Shown here one piece after another: positions 9,820 to 21,745 of a stretch of 64,000 bases of DNA; the first letter of the stretch is position 1; each line of letters starts with the position of its first letter. The position numbers and the translations under genes are program-made. The DNA is from Armigeres subalbatus (lineage: Eukaryota; Arthropoda; Insecta; Diptera; Culicidae), in the NCBI RefSeq assembly GCF_024139115.2, contig NC_085141.1, forward strand, positions 170,326,994 through 170,390,993, in the 5' to 3' direction. Below the pieces are notes generated by a model that was not told the DNA's origin, did not search any database, and worked only from the letters and a program-made list of their open reading frames with translations.

Positions 9820-10438
9820 TTGTTGTCATTCAATATAGCAATTCTGCACGAATTCCCGAGTAGACGAAAAAAGCTCAATAATATCAAATGTTGATTAGAC
9901 ATGATTGATATATAAGATAAAAGATCATTCGACAATATCAATATTTTGCACTAAAATATCATGAAGAGTGATATGTGATTAATATGAGTGATTAATATCA
10001 TGTGCCATTAGTTTGTTCTTATCCATAGCATATTTTGATATTTTAATGATATTTTGGTGCAAATTTTTGCCCTTGTTACAAGTTCTTTTAGCTCTTATAT
10101 CAATCGAATTCATATCATGTTTTATTATTCTGTTCATGGCTTCTGCCAGGTTTTTGTACGATTTGCCTTTCAGGTCACTGTTGCCTTCAAAAAAAAAGTG
10201 CTCATATTTTGCCGTAACCTGGCTTCTCCCCCCTCGTTTGTCTTTGGGGTGGTCATTGTTGGAATTTTTCTAAAATCGTTTGTCTACGGTATGTGATCGG
10301 AATATGCTTCACTTTACCCATTTCTGCTAAATGGACCGCATTGATATCAAAGTAAAGTTGTGGAACATAATGTGTTTACATACCGAACTGAAATTACTAT
10401 CATCTATTCATAATTTCAGAAAATATTAGTAAAAAACA
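9820..10438. other. AT-rich unassigned stretch
   Basis: The stretch is rich in GATAT/ATATC-type words, including a loose inverted pair (near 9950 and 10040) of the ACTAAAATATCAT type. No coding frame with a recognisable domain was found. Confidence 0.35.
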
Positions 10439-10441
10439 TGG

Positions 10442-10675
10442 GGTGCCGTAGCGTATAGTTGGCTACACGCTCACCTTAAAAGCAGACGGTCATGGGTTCG
10501 ATTCTCAATTCCTTCACCAAACCCTTGTCAGTCGCCGGAGGTGCAGCCCAAACGGTGGCGTTTTGAAGTACGCGTCTCACCGACACGGCTCCCCGATGAC
10601 GTCTGGCAAATTGTTCTCCTAGCAGGCATTCCTTCCCGGATAAATGACAATCGAACAATGGAACGTGCAATTGGA
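10442..10675 (+). repeat. tRNA-derived SINE, second family, copy 1
   Basis: The head TAGCGTATAGTTGGCTACACG looks like a pol III A box and GGTCATGGGTTCGATTC like a B box, spaced as in a tRNA. The body then runs through CCTTGTCAGTCGCCGGAGGT and ACCGACACGG. A diverged copy with the same order lies at 61395-61545, which shows it is a dispersed family. Confidence 0.7.
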
Positions 10676-11059
10676 TTCACAATATGGACAAATGGACTTA
10701 CGATGAGATGGACCCGATAATGATAATAATAACGAATGTGTTTGTTTTGTCACAAAGTGGTGGAATTCAATGGAATAGAACTATCTCGTCTAATCACAAA
10801 GAAAGGCATTCAACTAACAGCGGTCCTCAGCCTTTTTTTATTTCAAAACTTTGTCTTGTACATAATATGCATGACGATCAATACATCAAAGCCAGGTGAG
10901 CCCCGCCGCCATAACTAGCACAGTGCGAGCTGTGGAACAAAAGATCGAACGGGAACGTCGAATTGACAAATTTTAAAAAATTTCAATGAATTCTACCTGA
11001 TGGGAACAAGATGTTGACTAATATGTTAAGAATATGTTTCTGAACTAAAATCTAGGATT
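10676..11059. other. Unassigned stretch
   Basis: Nothing coding or structured was recognised between the SINE and the minisatellite. Confidence 0.35.
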
Positions 11060-11878
11060 TAAAGGTTCGGAATCTTCCATTGGAGGTTCGGAATCCTACT
11101 TTCAAGAGACCTGGAAGCCTCCTTTCAAGAGGTCCGGAAGCCTCTTTCAAAGAGGCCCGGGAAGCCTTCTTTCAAGAGGCTCGAGGAAGGTTCGTTTCAA
11201 AAGGGTGGGAGGACCGGAAGCCTCGTTTGAAGAGGCCCGGAAGCCTCTTTTTAAGAGGCTCGGAAGCTTCGTGTTTAAGAGGGTAGAAGCTTTCTTTCAA
11301 AATGCTCGGAATGCTTCTTGCAAGAGACAAGAGAGTTGGTAAGCCTCCTTTTAAAAAGCATGGAAAATCTACTTTCAAGAGGCTCGGAAGCCTCCTTTTA
11401 GGAGGTTCGGAAGTTTTCTTTCAAAAATTTTGAAAGTCTTCTTTCAAGAGGCTTGGAAGGCTTTCTTCAAGAGGCCCGGAAGCCTCCATTTTTAAGAGGG
11501 TCGGTCAAAAGGGGTCAAAGCTCGGAACGCTTCTTTCAAGAGGCTCGAAAGGTTCTTTCAAAAGGCTCGGAAGGCTCCTTTTAAGAGGCTTGGAAGCCTA
11601 TTTTCAAGATGCTCGGAAGCTTACTTTCAAGTGGTTCGGAGGCCTGCCTTCAAGAAGCTCGGAATTTTTTTTTCATGAGGCCCAGAAGCGTCCTTTCAAG
11701 ATGCAATGGAAGCCTCCTTTTAAGTGGCTCGAATGTCGCAATTCAAAAGGCTTGGAATCCTCTTTACAAGAGGCCCAGAAGCCTCTCATGAAGAGCCGCG
11801 GAAGCCTACTTCCGCGAGATTCGGAAGCTCTTTTCAAGATGCTCTGAAGCCCTCCTTCAAAGGGCTTGGAATTTTTTT
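11060..11878. repeat. Approximately 30-bp minisatellite, first block
   Basis: Degenerate tandem units carry the core TTTCAAGAGGCTCGGAAGCC. I judge about 25-28 units, with length variation of a few bases. Frames that cross the block (for example reading KEAREAFFQEARG) are products of the repeat, not genes. Confidence 0.88.
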
Positions 11879-12190
11879 TAACCGTTTGTTATAGAAATCT
11901 GAGAACAAGATCAGATTTACGGCTCGCAATTAATCCCGGAAAGTCATCAAGTATCCCTCCAGAAGATCCGAAACACTTGGGGAAGTGAAGTATTACAGCC
12001 TAGAGCATAGTTTCCCAAAATAGTGTGTAAACCATATTAAAGGGTGTCGCGACCCGCCAACTTTAGGAAGCTATGGCATAGAGAACTACTTCTTCTCCTA
12101 CACTTCTGTGGGAAATTCTAAAACATCGAACCACCCAGGGTCAAGGGAACGCCATCTAAGAAGTTCGTCAAAATTAGGTACTTGTCTCTG
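11879..12190. repeat. Dispersed 300-bp unit, copy 1
   Basis: From AACCGTTTGTTATAGAAATC to about 12190 the sequence is repeated at 13678-14066 with about one difference per 10-15 bases. It lies between two minisatellite blocks. No coding frame or terminal inverted repeat was seen, so the class is unknown. Confidence 0.8.
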
Positions 12191-12355
12191 AAATTATTCT
12201 TTCAAGAGGCTTGAAACCCTACTTTTAAGAGGCTCTGAGGTCCTTTCAAGGTGCTCAGAAGCCTTCATTTAAGTAACTAGAAAGCAGCAATTCAAGAGGC
12301 TCGGAGGCCTCCCTTAAAGAGACTTGGAAACCTTCATTCAAGAGGCACACAGATA
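12191..12355. repeat. Minisatellite, second block
   Basis: The CAAGAGGCTTGAAACC and CAAGAGGCTCGGAGGCC units continue the array that stops at 11878, so the 300-bp unit appears to sit within the array or belong to the same composite element. Confidence 0.75.
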
Positions 12356-13677
12356 GAAAAATCCACTGAAATTTACACTAAAAATCATGCACATAAATGG
12401 AACACCATTATTAGCGTAATTCCACGCAGGATATAGCCTAAATGTATACAATATTTGACGTGAATCGTAATTATTGCATACAAGTTGTAAGCAATTTTGT
12501 TAGGAAGAGGACCATTTCAGCGTAGAATAGCGCAAAATTTTCATTATTTTTTTCTGTGCACGGAAGGTTCCAATAGTCATACTGTCCTGGAAGCTTGATG
12601 TATAAATTTAATGTGAATCGGAAAGTTGCATGGAATAATGATAATTTCAGACCATTTCCAAGTCCATTTTCTATCTTTGTTATGTGTTACTCTCATTTTC
12701 ATTTACTACAAAAAATAGAGGGTATCACATTTAATGCAAAAATTGGTACAAGCAAAAGAGGTACCTCTCAAGAAAAAGGTAGAGAACCGCTGAAATAAAC
12801 AAAGCTCAAAAGTGATTTTCTATCCATAAATTCGATAACATCGAAACAAAACTGAACCATACATATGTTTCTATATATTTCTTTATCATTATTTTCATGC
12901 TGTTTGTCATGTTTGGCAAAAGCTACAAATAGAATCAATGTTGCTGCCGATGTTTTGAGAACGAGAATTATTACACTTTCGAGTACAAATAAAACAGAAG
13001 GAAATTTTTCGTATTTTGCTCGAAAGAGCTTCGTATCTATCCTAAATTTAGATTTATTAAGAATTTCGAATGCGTTTTACTCATTGATTGTCGTTGGAAT
13101 TCGCACACGTCATACGAATTTTCAGTCCCGGACAGGGTTTCGCTCTCAATAAATAACGAACAACGATAAAAGAGAGAAAAAACCTAGAGAGAGAAGAGAG
13201 AAAAAACAGAATCGGATAGATAGATAAAACGCTTTGTTCTCGCCCACATGACGTTGAGGACCATATTTCTTCGCATAGTTGTGTAAAGTAAGTTTAAATA
13301 CATCATCAGACCAGATGAGAACCTTTCTAAAGGATTTTTTCCATGGAATATGGCCCTGGCCCTGTTCCATGGAGAGGTGCAAAGATCGCATACCAATATT
13401 TCGTCTTTATTCTGTCAAGACTTGGCCGACGAAGTACATGATCTAAGTAATCATTCATTGTGCAATTTACTGATTCACGGAGTATCAATCACAAATATGT
13501 GCCGTTAGTCTGCGCTAAGAAACTCCTTAAACTGGACGAAATTTAGAAAATTTAGGTGTTTTTTTTAGGAAATTTAGGTTTTACGGATGAGTTAAAAAGT
13601 ATTTCGTATTTCTTACAAAATGAACATTCAGAAGAGGGAATTTTATTTTAATTTGTCCTAGATACCTGCCTATTCCT
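12356..13677. other. Unassigned stretch
   Basis: No gene was recognised. A minus-strand frame near 13200-13390 has some resemblance to Tc1/mariner transposase around the second catalytic Asp (VLIWSDDVFKL), but the rest does not fit well enough to call. Confidence 0.35.
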
Positions 13678-14066
13678 AACCGTTTGTTATAGAAATCTAA
13701 GAGCAAGATCAGATTTACGACTCGTAATTAATCCCGGAAAGTCATCAAGTAACCCACCAGAAGATCCGGAACACTTGGGGAAATGGTAACTTCTAAAAAT
13801 ACAGCGCAGAGCATAGTTTTCCAAAATGGTGTGTAAACCTTATGGAAGGGAGTCGCAACCCAAAGTGATGAACTTTGTACTATCTTAAAAATCACTTTAA
13901 TAAAGATTAAAAAAAAAAAAAAAGTCGCAACCCGCCAACTTTGGGAAGCTATGGCATAGAGAAGTACTTCTCTTCTACACTTATGTGGGAAATTCTAAAA
14001 CATCGAACCACCCAGGGTCAAAGGAACACCATCTAAGAAGTTCGTCAAAATTAAGAACTTACCTCC
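13678..14066. repeat. Dispersed 300-bp unit, copy 2, with an insertion
   Basis: It parallels 11879-12190 from AACCGTTTGTTATAG to AAGTTCGTCAAAATTA. It is split by a 61-bp poly(A)-tailed insertion at 13862-13922. No minisatellite flanks this copy. Confidence 0.8.
13862..13922 (+). mobile_element. Severely 5'-truncated LINE-type retro-insertion
   Basis: A 61-bp segment ends in AATAAAGATT and about 13 A. It is flanked by the exact 11-bp duplication AGTCGCAACCC (13851-13861 and 13923-13933). The paralogous unit at 11879 has this site once, in the form GTCGCGACCC. Poly(A) tail plus target duplication is the mark of LINE-mediated insertion. Confidence 0.9.
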
Positions 14067-14620
14067 CAGGTGGGTGGATATTCTCTTCGGATGTTTTGTT
14101 TACCCTAAGGAAATAAGCTGGATATTCTTAGTTCTCTAGGATGAATTGAAAGGCTTCTATGTATAATGACCTACGATCAGAGCGTGATGCTCCTTTGGTT
14201 TTGCTTTCACAATGCTGCAAAAACCGATTACCGATTACCGAGTCTAACGGTTTCAAATTGAAAACTCGGCGTCATTTAGTAGTCCTGGTGTAATGGTTAA
14301 CATTTATTTCGGAATTCCGTTCGCTTTATTTCTTTTTTAAACTTAACAATACAAAGCGAAATAATAAAATCTTATTATTCTCATTTGCTAAGCTTTGCAA
14401 AACTCCGACAAATTTCGATTCACCTCGAATTTTTAGCTATCGTAAAATAGTTGCATCGTCAATACAACAGAGCGATCAGTTAACTTGTTGGATAAGAAAA
14501 TAAAAATGCCTCAAGGCCTAATCGCATTGAACATTGAGAACGGGAGGATAATGTATGAAAAAAGAGGACATGTCCTTCCAAAGGATACCATCTGGTAACC
14601 TAAATAAATACAACTTGATA
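14067..14620. other. Unassigned AT-rich stretch
   Basis: No gene, terminal repeat or tandem array was recognised here. Confidence 0.35.
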
Positions 14621-14622
14621 TA

Positions 14623-14814
14623 GGGGGAATGACGGCTTTGGCAGGTTTTGTTCTATTATTGTCAGAGGGGTTTTTGTTGACCAAATTTTATGAAATTTTG
14701 GCCACAATATTCTATGGTATGCCAAGAATGTTTAGGCCGAATTTGAGCATAATTGGTTATAGAAAACCACCCTGCCAATAATAGAACACAACCTGCCAAA
14801 GCCGTCATTTCCCC
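14623..14814. mobile_element. 192-bp TA-flanked MITE
   Basis: The terminal repeats of about 40 bp start GGGGGAATGACGGCTTTGGC and end in the near complement (GCCGTCATTTCCCC). TA is present on both sides (14621-14622 and 14815-14816). No coding capacity. TA duplication suggests a Tc1/mariner-group mobiliser, by inference. Confidence 0.88.
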
Positions 14815-14816
14815 TA

Positions 14817-15575
14817 ACTTTTCTGAAGACGGGATACATTTTTTCCAGATTATCATTCTGTAGACATGTTGAAGCTCCTGATGAACCATTTTCTGTCTAC
14901 GTCCACGTTCTAGTCTAGCTGCTGATGCTTTACGCGATGATTGGAACGCGGCGGCAAACAGTTCGTTTCGTTGCATTATCGCGATAACGATTTACCACCA
15001 CCGAAATGCCGACTCATACGTCGCGCGTCACGAAAAAGGTAGACATACGACGGAAAAAAAAAATAAATATAGGAAGGAAAACATACTGGTTTTAACGCCG
15101 TTTACTGGTTGGTTTGCAATCGTTGAATGCTTTCGAAAGTGAATTTAATGATGGTAACAGTGTGTATGTGGGGGAAATTGGAATTCAGAAGGAAACTGGA
15201 GAGAGGGTCTGTACCTGCCGGAAACTTGTATAAATAATAGGCCGAGGTATGCAATATTGGGAATTTGAGCAGTAGGTAACAAAGACAATTGGCAATTAGT
15301 ACAGCGGTTGGTCATTCAGGGAAAACCTAAAAGCAAAAACATTGAAATGAACAATTGGAGGAATTACCATAAGAAAAACTAATTTTAAATGCGTATATAT
15401 GATTGTTTTGTCTGTTTATACGCAGAAAGTCGCAGATGCAATTCGAAGTCCGTTCATTTCCTAGATTGTACTTAAACTGTATTCCTGATGTCCACTGCTG
15501 TTGATATTGAAGAGTTCTGTAGAAATCAGTAGAACCAGAAATGCCCTGTTCTTTAGCTATTGTTAGAACAACAAG
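14817..15575. other. Unassigned stretch
   Basis: Short frames only; none shows a recognisable domain. Confidence 0.35.
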
Positions 15576-15577
15576 TA

Positions 15578-15691
15578 CACTGACCCCACAATCATGGGTC
15601 ACACACTAATATGAGTCATTTCCATTTAAACAACATGCAAATTGGAGTGCCTATTAATGTTACAAGGTGACCCATATATGTGGAGTCAGTG
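15578..15691. mobile_element. 114-bp TA-flanked MITE
   Basis: Left end CACTGACCCCACAATCATGG pairs with the right end (reverse complement CACTGACTCCACATATATGG), and GGGTCAC and GTGACCC follow in each arm. TA lies at both sides (15576-15577 and 15692-15693). Confidence 0.8.
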
Positions 15692-15693
15692 TA

Positions 15694-17832
15694 AGTATAA
15701 ACTTGACTATTGACAAAATAAAGAAAAACTTAAACACAATATTGTCTATAAGAATGAATTGATTCTTCCCTCAACACTTAACGCCAACAGGCTATATCCT
15801 GTTATATATCCTGTATCCCTCCACTTACAGGCAGTACTTTAATGAAACAGCATTCGAATAAAAATAAAAATGGGTAGATTACGGTCGATGATTTTTTTGC
15901 ACTGTCTACCATTTAAACATTGATTTTAGATTGGTATGACAATATAATTTGTCTAATAAAATTAATTAATACTCACAAAAGAACTAGAGAAATTCGTTGT
16001 CTTTTTAAAATCCTTCACTGCTTCATACCTGAAAGTGAAACATAAAGAGAAATCTGTATTAGTATCCACTGAACACAAACAAAACTGCAAGATGGTTAAA
16101 ACTAAAGCATGAAATACGGCCAAGTCGAGCTCGAAACAAAACTTTCTTCCAAAAAATGTTGTGCATCCAAAAAGTCAAAGCCAAACTCGCCCACAGGCAT
16201 AAATTAAAATGATATTCGAGTGTCCCAGTTCCGGAAACAGGTTCTCCACAGCTCTCCAGGAGACCTATCCTAACATTCGATGACACCACGCGCAGTTAAC
16301 GAGCGTTGGCAAATTGGTCAATGACAGTCACCGTACGGTTACTATAGCCTGGCAGCCAGAAAGGCGCAATCTAATTAAATATAAATTTGAAGAATCAATC
16401 CAGCGTCTTACAGTGGACACAAATGATGAAATACATTGGAATCGCATAGAATGCTTACCATTTTGATATTAAAAACAAATGTATAGAAAGCACTAAAGCA
16501 GTTAACAGTTATAAAAACATTGCTGATCGTATTCTGCAAATGATTTGATTTTGCCACCGCCAGTCCATGGCGAAGCGTTTATAGACGAATGCCGTTGTTG
16601 CAACACACATAACAACCAAGTATCGCGTATGGTGGATGGAACTTCGTCATGCGGACACACTACGCCTCAGCGACAAACGACGAAAACACATTGATGATGG
16701 GACCAATATCTCCTCCAGCGGTGTAAATTTCGAAAATAAGCTTCTTCATACATAAATGATTATCTGAAGAGTATAAAACGCCACAACACAAAGAGAAAAT
16801 CTAACCAATTGAATTCCGCTGCAACACGTGTCTTCGGTTCCAACTACACTAGGTGTAGGAATTTACACAAGGAGACAATCTCTGTCGGCCGTAACGCGAT
16901 GGCCAATTGAACCTCTTTACTTTCAATTTCATGCCGTGAATTAGAAATGGGCTACCGTCGACATCAGCTAATCATGACGTTCCATGATGAGGAACTATTT
17001 ATGGGATCATGCCGCCAACAATGTCTGCACGCGACCACAAATTTGTATTTATGCTTTTTTTTCTAGGAACGTGTGAGACTGTACGGACAGCTCAATTGTC
17101 TTGATTGCGGATGGTGCCCCTCGTTCGCCGTGAAAAATGCTCAGCGATTCATCATGGGAAACATTTATAAAACGATTAACGTAATGAATGAATGAATGCG
17201 CGGCAATAGAAGTAAACCCATTTGTCTTGAGGCAACATCAAAGAAATGAGGAGTGAATGTTGGGGCTTTTAGATTGGAGGTTATATGTTAAGTACCGATT
17301 ATATTGGTTGGGTGTCAAAACACTCGTAAAAGAATGATAGAAAGCAAAATGTCTTAAGTAGCAATGTTGATGATAGTCCAGTTTTGAACTGATTTAGAGT
17401 AATAAATTAGAAGTTAGAAGTGTTCTCAATGTACACGTTTCGGAAACTCATATTTTCAGTCATTAAAGATGCCGGTCACATCCTTACGGTCATATAGAAA
17501 GGGAAGGACAGTTAGTCCGAAGAGAGTCGTTCGTTTGTTGAATGAAATTTTAAAACGTCATTTACAGATATCGAGATTTGCATGTATTGTACAAAACCGT
17601 TGACTTTCCACTACAAGAAAAATATTATGCATGCTCGATGATTTCAGGCACTTAGATGGCACGGAAAATCTGCGTACTGAGCAGAAACACGATCAAACGC
17701 GCACTTACGGACGTTACAAAAAAAAACTCAATTTCAGTACGATCAATCGATCTCCAATGCCCCAATTAGTTGGATAATTTGAAAAATTTCCGTTTTTCCG
17801 CACTTCACGATACCTCGAATAGCTTACCACTA
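15694..17832. other. Unassigned, possibly host intergenic or intronic sequence
   Basis: No repeat signature or long frame was found. The only point of note is a possible 52-bp minus-strand exon at 15977-16028 bounded by plausible splice signals, which is listed among the findings and not called here. Confidence 0.4.
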
Positions 17833-18946
17833 AAGAGTGATTCAAATTTTGTCTGTTTCACTCCTTCATGCTTAAACGATGACATTTGTTATTTAAAAAA
17901 CCTTCCCAAATTTTTGGAGCATTTTTCTTGTAATTTGACAGAGCACGCGCAGTCTGAAGTTTGAATGAAAATTACTATGAAAACAGCAACTTTTGTGAAA
18001 AACCGGTCCACAACGTTGCTCATTCGGCACTCTAAAACTATATGGATGTGTTAAAAAAATTCAGCAAGGAAACAGATCGTTTTAATGCTGGTATAAACGA
18101 TTTAATGCTGGTAAGAAAAGTTTTAAGGAAATACTAAATTGTTTATTTATTTATTTTCAGACTAAGGCCGAAGTGGCCAGTGCAGTGCATGAAAGTCTTC
18201 TCCATTTTGCTCGATCCTTGGCTGCACATCGCCAACCACGCAGTCTGCGGAGAGTCACTTGATCGATTCACCATGCTCGTTGTGCACCTCGCCTTCTTGT
18301 TCCCGTTGGATCGTTGTCGAGAACCATTTTCATCGGATTACTGTCCGACATTCTGGCTTTCTTCCGGTTTCGCGGTGTGAACGATGGTTCTTCCAACAGC
18401 TTATGCAACTCGTGGTTCATTCGCCTCCTCCACGTACCGTCCACCATCTGCACCCCAACATAGGTGGTATGCCGCACTTCACTTTCGAAAACTCCAAGTG
18501 CGCGTTGGTCCTCCACGAGTATCGTCCAAGTCTCGTGTCTGCAGAGGACTACCGGTCTAATAAGCGTTTTGTAGATAGTCAGTAGATACTAAATAGTTGG
18601 AAATTCAATACAAGTAAAAGAGTAACATCAATATCATTATTAGGCATTTTTGTTTTCTATTTAACATACAAACCTAAGATCGCTTCGCAACAACAATTTA
18701 CTTTTAGGTTAGGAAATATTCTATGAATTAAAGGAATTAATTTTTTTAAATAGATTTTCTGCCACCTCACGAAACGGTATTTCACATAAGTGGCGATTCA
18801 GGTAGAAATTTCCAAACAATCTTTTGATGACGCGTGAACGAACGAAGTACAACCAAATTAGCTTAAAATTTAGAAAGATTCTGAAAATGGCAAATACAAT
18901 CCTTTAAGCGTAGGGGAGCGAAAAAGTCAAAATTTGAATCACTCTG
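17833..18946. mobile_element. hAT-like element, copy with internal LINE
   Basis: The left end AGAGTGATTCAAATTTTGTC and right end GTCAAAATTTGAATCACTCT are inverted repeats of the same family as 44356-45024. Shared subterminal blocks such as ATGAAAATTACTATG and TAGGGGAGCGAAAAAGTC support this. No clear target duplication remains, so the copy is old. No transposase is coded. Confidence 0.75.
18140..18585 (-). mobile_element. 5'-truncated LINE, ORF2 C-terminus
   Basis: The minus strand encodes a peptide with LGVFESEVRHTTY, TWRRRMNHELHKLL and DPTGTRRRGAQR, matching the C-terminal region of RTE-like LINE ORF2 also seen at 43693 and 47580. Its 3' end reads as a TAAATAAATAAA-type tail. An exact 9-bp duplication ATACTAAAT flanks it (18131-18139 and 18586-18594). 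Confidence 0.88.
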
Positions 18947-20645
18947 CTGGCCACTCTATATTTATTACTAAACGAAAGTAGGCTTGGGACAACTATTCAG
19001 TGAATACAATTCTTATGGGCACCGCTTTATAAAACAACATGCTTTGTCATAAGGATGAATTTAATCTCCAAGAGACAAATATGTGTAGAAATACAACATG
19101 GGACAAACAGTTGCCAATGGTATACTGAACAAAGTGAGAATCTTTGAATGTTTTCGCAAAATATACAACAAAATATATCGTAATGGATAAAAAGCAGGGT
19201 TCATAATGCTTACTCAATCTCAGGAGCACATGATGCTCCCTCGCGAACATTTTCGGTGAGAAATCGCTTTTCGGGAAAGAAAAACGGCCTGGAGAGTGAT
19301 AACCATTTTTCGCTCACTTCGATTGCTGCCAAACGTTGGTTTGCTATTTTTCTTTCATATTCGAATCTTTTCGCGGCATCATAAATGTAAATGGTAGTAG
19401 CTTATGTCGAACAAATAACTTAATGCTTTTATACAGATAGCGTGGTGATGTGGCTAGAGTAAGCGCATCCCCACAGTTATTATTGTTACTATTCTGTGTT
19501 CGGATCCCGGCGTGGCTAAACAATTTTGTAATTGTTCTGCGATAATTCTCGCGAAAAGTGAGTGAAAGGTGAAAAGTGATGAAACGAAAAAGGATTTTGA
19601 TTTAATATACAAGATTTTCGTTTATCTTCCAAGGCTAAGTCTAGAGAAAAGATTGATGGGTGAAAGATGATTCTCAACATAAACAACGAAAAAAGATTTC
19701 CCCTTGGCCGAAAAAACGCTTGCTTTGGTCTCATTGAAACGAAAAGTCGAAACCCTGATAAAAAGTTAAATCACCAAAAATTGGAGACAATTATGCGTAT
19801 AAAGGCAGTTTAAGAAGACTCAAACATTGGTGGGGTTGCTCCATAAGCAGGTACACTTTTGCGAAATCTACGGGATAAATAGAGAACCTGAAGAATAATT
19901 AATCGAATAGAATGGTAGAAAAGTTCGCTGATTTTCATGAGATATCAATCATATTAATTATCAATCATAATATTATATCAATCCTACTCTCCCTTTCAGT
20001 TTCAGTTCCGTGCTCAAATTTCTGATCGAGTGTAGCTTGTTGCATAACTTTCTGTTTATTACTATTTTTAAACCAATCTTAGAATCGATGGCATCCGTCA
20101 ACAACCTATAAAAAAAGTTAATACACCATTGAATATTTACACGATGGTATTAATTATATTTATGACATCGGTTTCTATATGCTTTTTGTGCCACCGTGCT
20201 CGACAAAATCGCCCAACACACGGCTCTATCACCCATTCTTAGTCTGCTGGTTTCGTTCGGTAGGCAATCATCATATTATAGATCTTTCTCTAGCTCCGTT
20301 ATCGCAGTCAATCATACGATGACCTAGTCCATCTGAATTTCAAATCTTGACATCACTGAGGTGAACCAGCTCAGGGCTGCAATCCTCCATAATAAAAAAG
20401 CGAAATAAAAAAATCCTGACATTTAAAATTTAAATCATGTAAATCAAAACGGCTGTTTTTAATCACATGATGTTTCTGCCAGACATGTCTGGGCATCTGG
20501 GTTCGAATCTGTTCACTAAATCCCAAGGTCATTTTCGATGATAGAACTAAAATTATATTGTTAGGACCCAAATTACGTTTTACCTGTAATGAATAGTGTC
20601 TTGCAAAGCTCTCAATTGAATATGATAATCGTAGAAAGCCAAGAA
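18947..20645. other. Unassigned stretch with one tRNA-like scrap
   Basis: Around 19440-19530, TGGCTAGAGTAAGCGCATCC and TGTTCGGATCCCGGCGTGG resemble A and B boxes of a tRNA-derived SINE, but no second copy was found in the window. The rest shows nothing I can name. Confidence 0.35.
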
Positions 20646-20752
20646 AACACTAGACCAATATTTGAAAAGGGTGTAATAGCCAAATTTTATTCCTTCTGAT
20701 TCCTCGTGTACATATATAGCTGTATATGATGTCGAAGGTCTAGACCAAACGA
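20646..20752. repeat. Half copy of the 60611 foldback MITE family
   Basis: CTAGACCAATATTTGAAAAG and CTTCTGATTCCTCGTGTACA match the left arm and centre of the 60611-60752 element. The right arm is largely lost. Confidence 0.65.
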
Positions 20753-20879
20753 AAACTTATTGCTTACGTAAAGTAACAAATGCGAAAAATCCCGAATCAA
20801 GCTATGATAAGCCGCTACGTTCACACACATTTGCTTTTGGGAATAATGGTTTTTTGCACAATTTTGTAAGATCAGTAAA

Positions 20880-21340
20880 AATGTGATGAGCTCGGTGGTC
20901 TAATGGCTACCGTTTCTGTCTTATAAGCAGGAGGTCGTGGGTTCAATGCCAGGCTCGTCCCTTTCCTAATTGGCAGTTCTCTCTTAGTTCTTTCTGTGTT
21001 CTACGTTCCACCAAAACGACTCCTACTGTTCTAACACTTCCACACTAACTATTCCTATCCCGTGGCACCTATGAGAGGTCGTAGAGTTCTCTGCATCTTT
21101 CTTAAGTAGGTGTCCACCTAACCATCCTTCCCTTTCCTCAGCATTCAAAGGACGTGGCTAGGACAGATCTCGACTATTGAAGAGTGTATTGCTTCCATCT
21201 AAGAGATGATGATTAGTCCCAAATCAATATCTGTGGTAACGGATGAAAGTGATGCTATTCTCGTACAATAGTCTTGGCTTGCACAACCTACGAATTTGTG
21301 CGAATAGCTCAATGCTAAAGCTAGCTGTGTAAGACTAGTA
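20880..21340 (+). repeat. tRNA-derived SINE, third family
   Basis: The head GAGCTCGGTGGTCTAATGGC has A-box form, and GTCGTGGGTTCAATGCC has B-box form at tRNA-like spacing. A T/C-rich body follows. The 3' boundary is not clear; no target duplication was identified. Confidence 0.55.
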
Positions 21341-21745
21341 AAAAATGCATCATACCTCGTAATGAAACGTTTTCAAAAGAATATTTAATCATGCAGAATA
21401 TCGACCATTCGATCTTGTTACAGTTTGCGAAGAATGAGTATTTTTCTGCCAAGGATGAACCGTGAAACTCCGGAACGCAATAACTAGTCAGGTTAATTTT
21501 TATTTCAATAGCAATCAGTGCGATTTGGATGAAGATGATAAAGATGTTATCTTCTACACAGTAGTGATGAAAGTCAAAACTTTAATTACGAAGATAATTT
21601 TAGTTTAGTTTAGTTAACCAATTTAAATGATCTAAATAAAATAAATCATTTCTGGTTAGCAAGGATGGACTATTTTGTACTAACTATGTATTACTTACAA
21701 ACTTTTCGGAAAGTCATAACTATTTGATAAAGCTAAGTTAGGTTT

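Noticed and set aside
11080..11847. Frames across the first minisatellite
   Set aside because: Residue repeats follow the 30-bp DNA period; all frames are open by repeat structure.
11060..12355. CRISPR-like spaced repeats
   Set aside because: Units are contiguous and degenerate without unique spacers, in a eukaryotic setting.
13146..13396. Minus-strand frame slightly like Tc1/mariner transposase
   Set aside because: Only VLIWSDDVFKL fits a catalytic box; flanking residues and terminal repeats do not support it.
17460..17560. Possible promoter words
   Set aside because: No consistent TATA, initiator or downstream gene.
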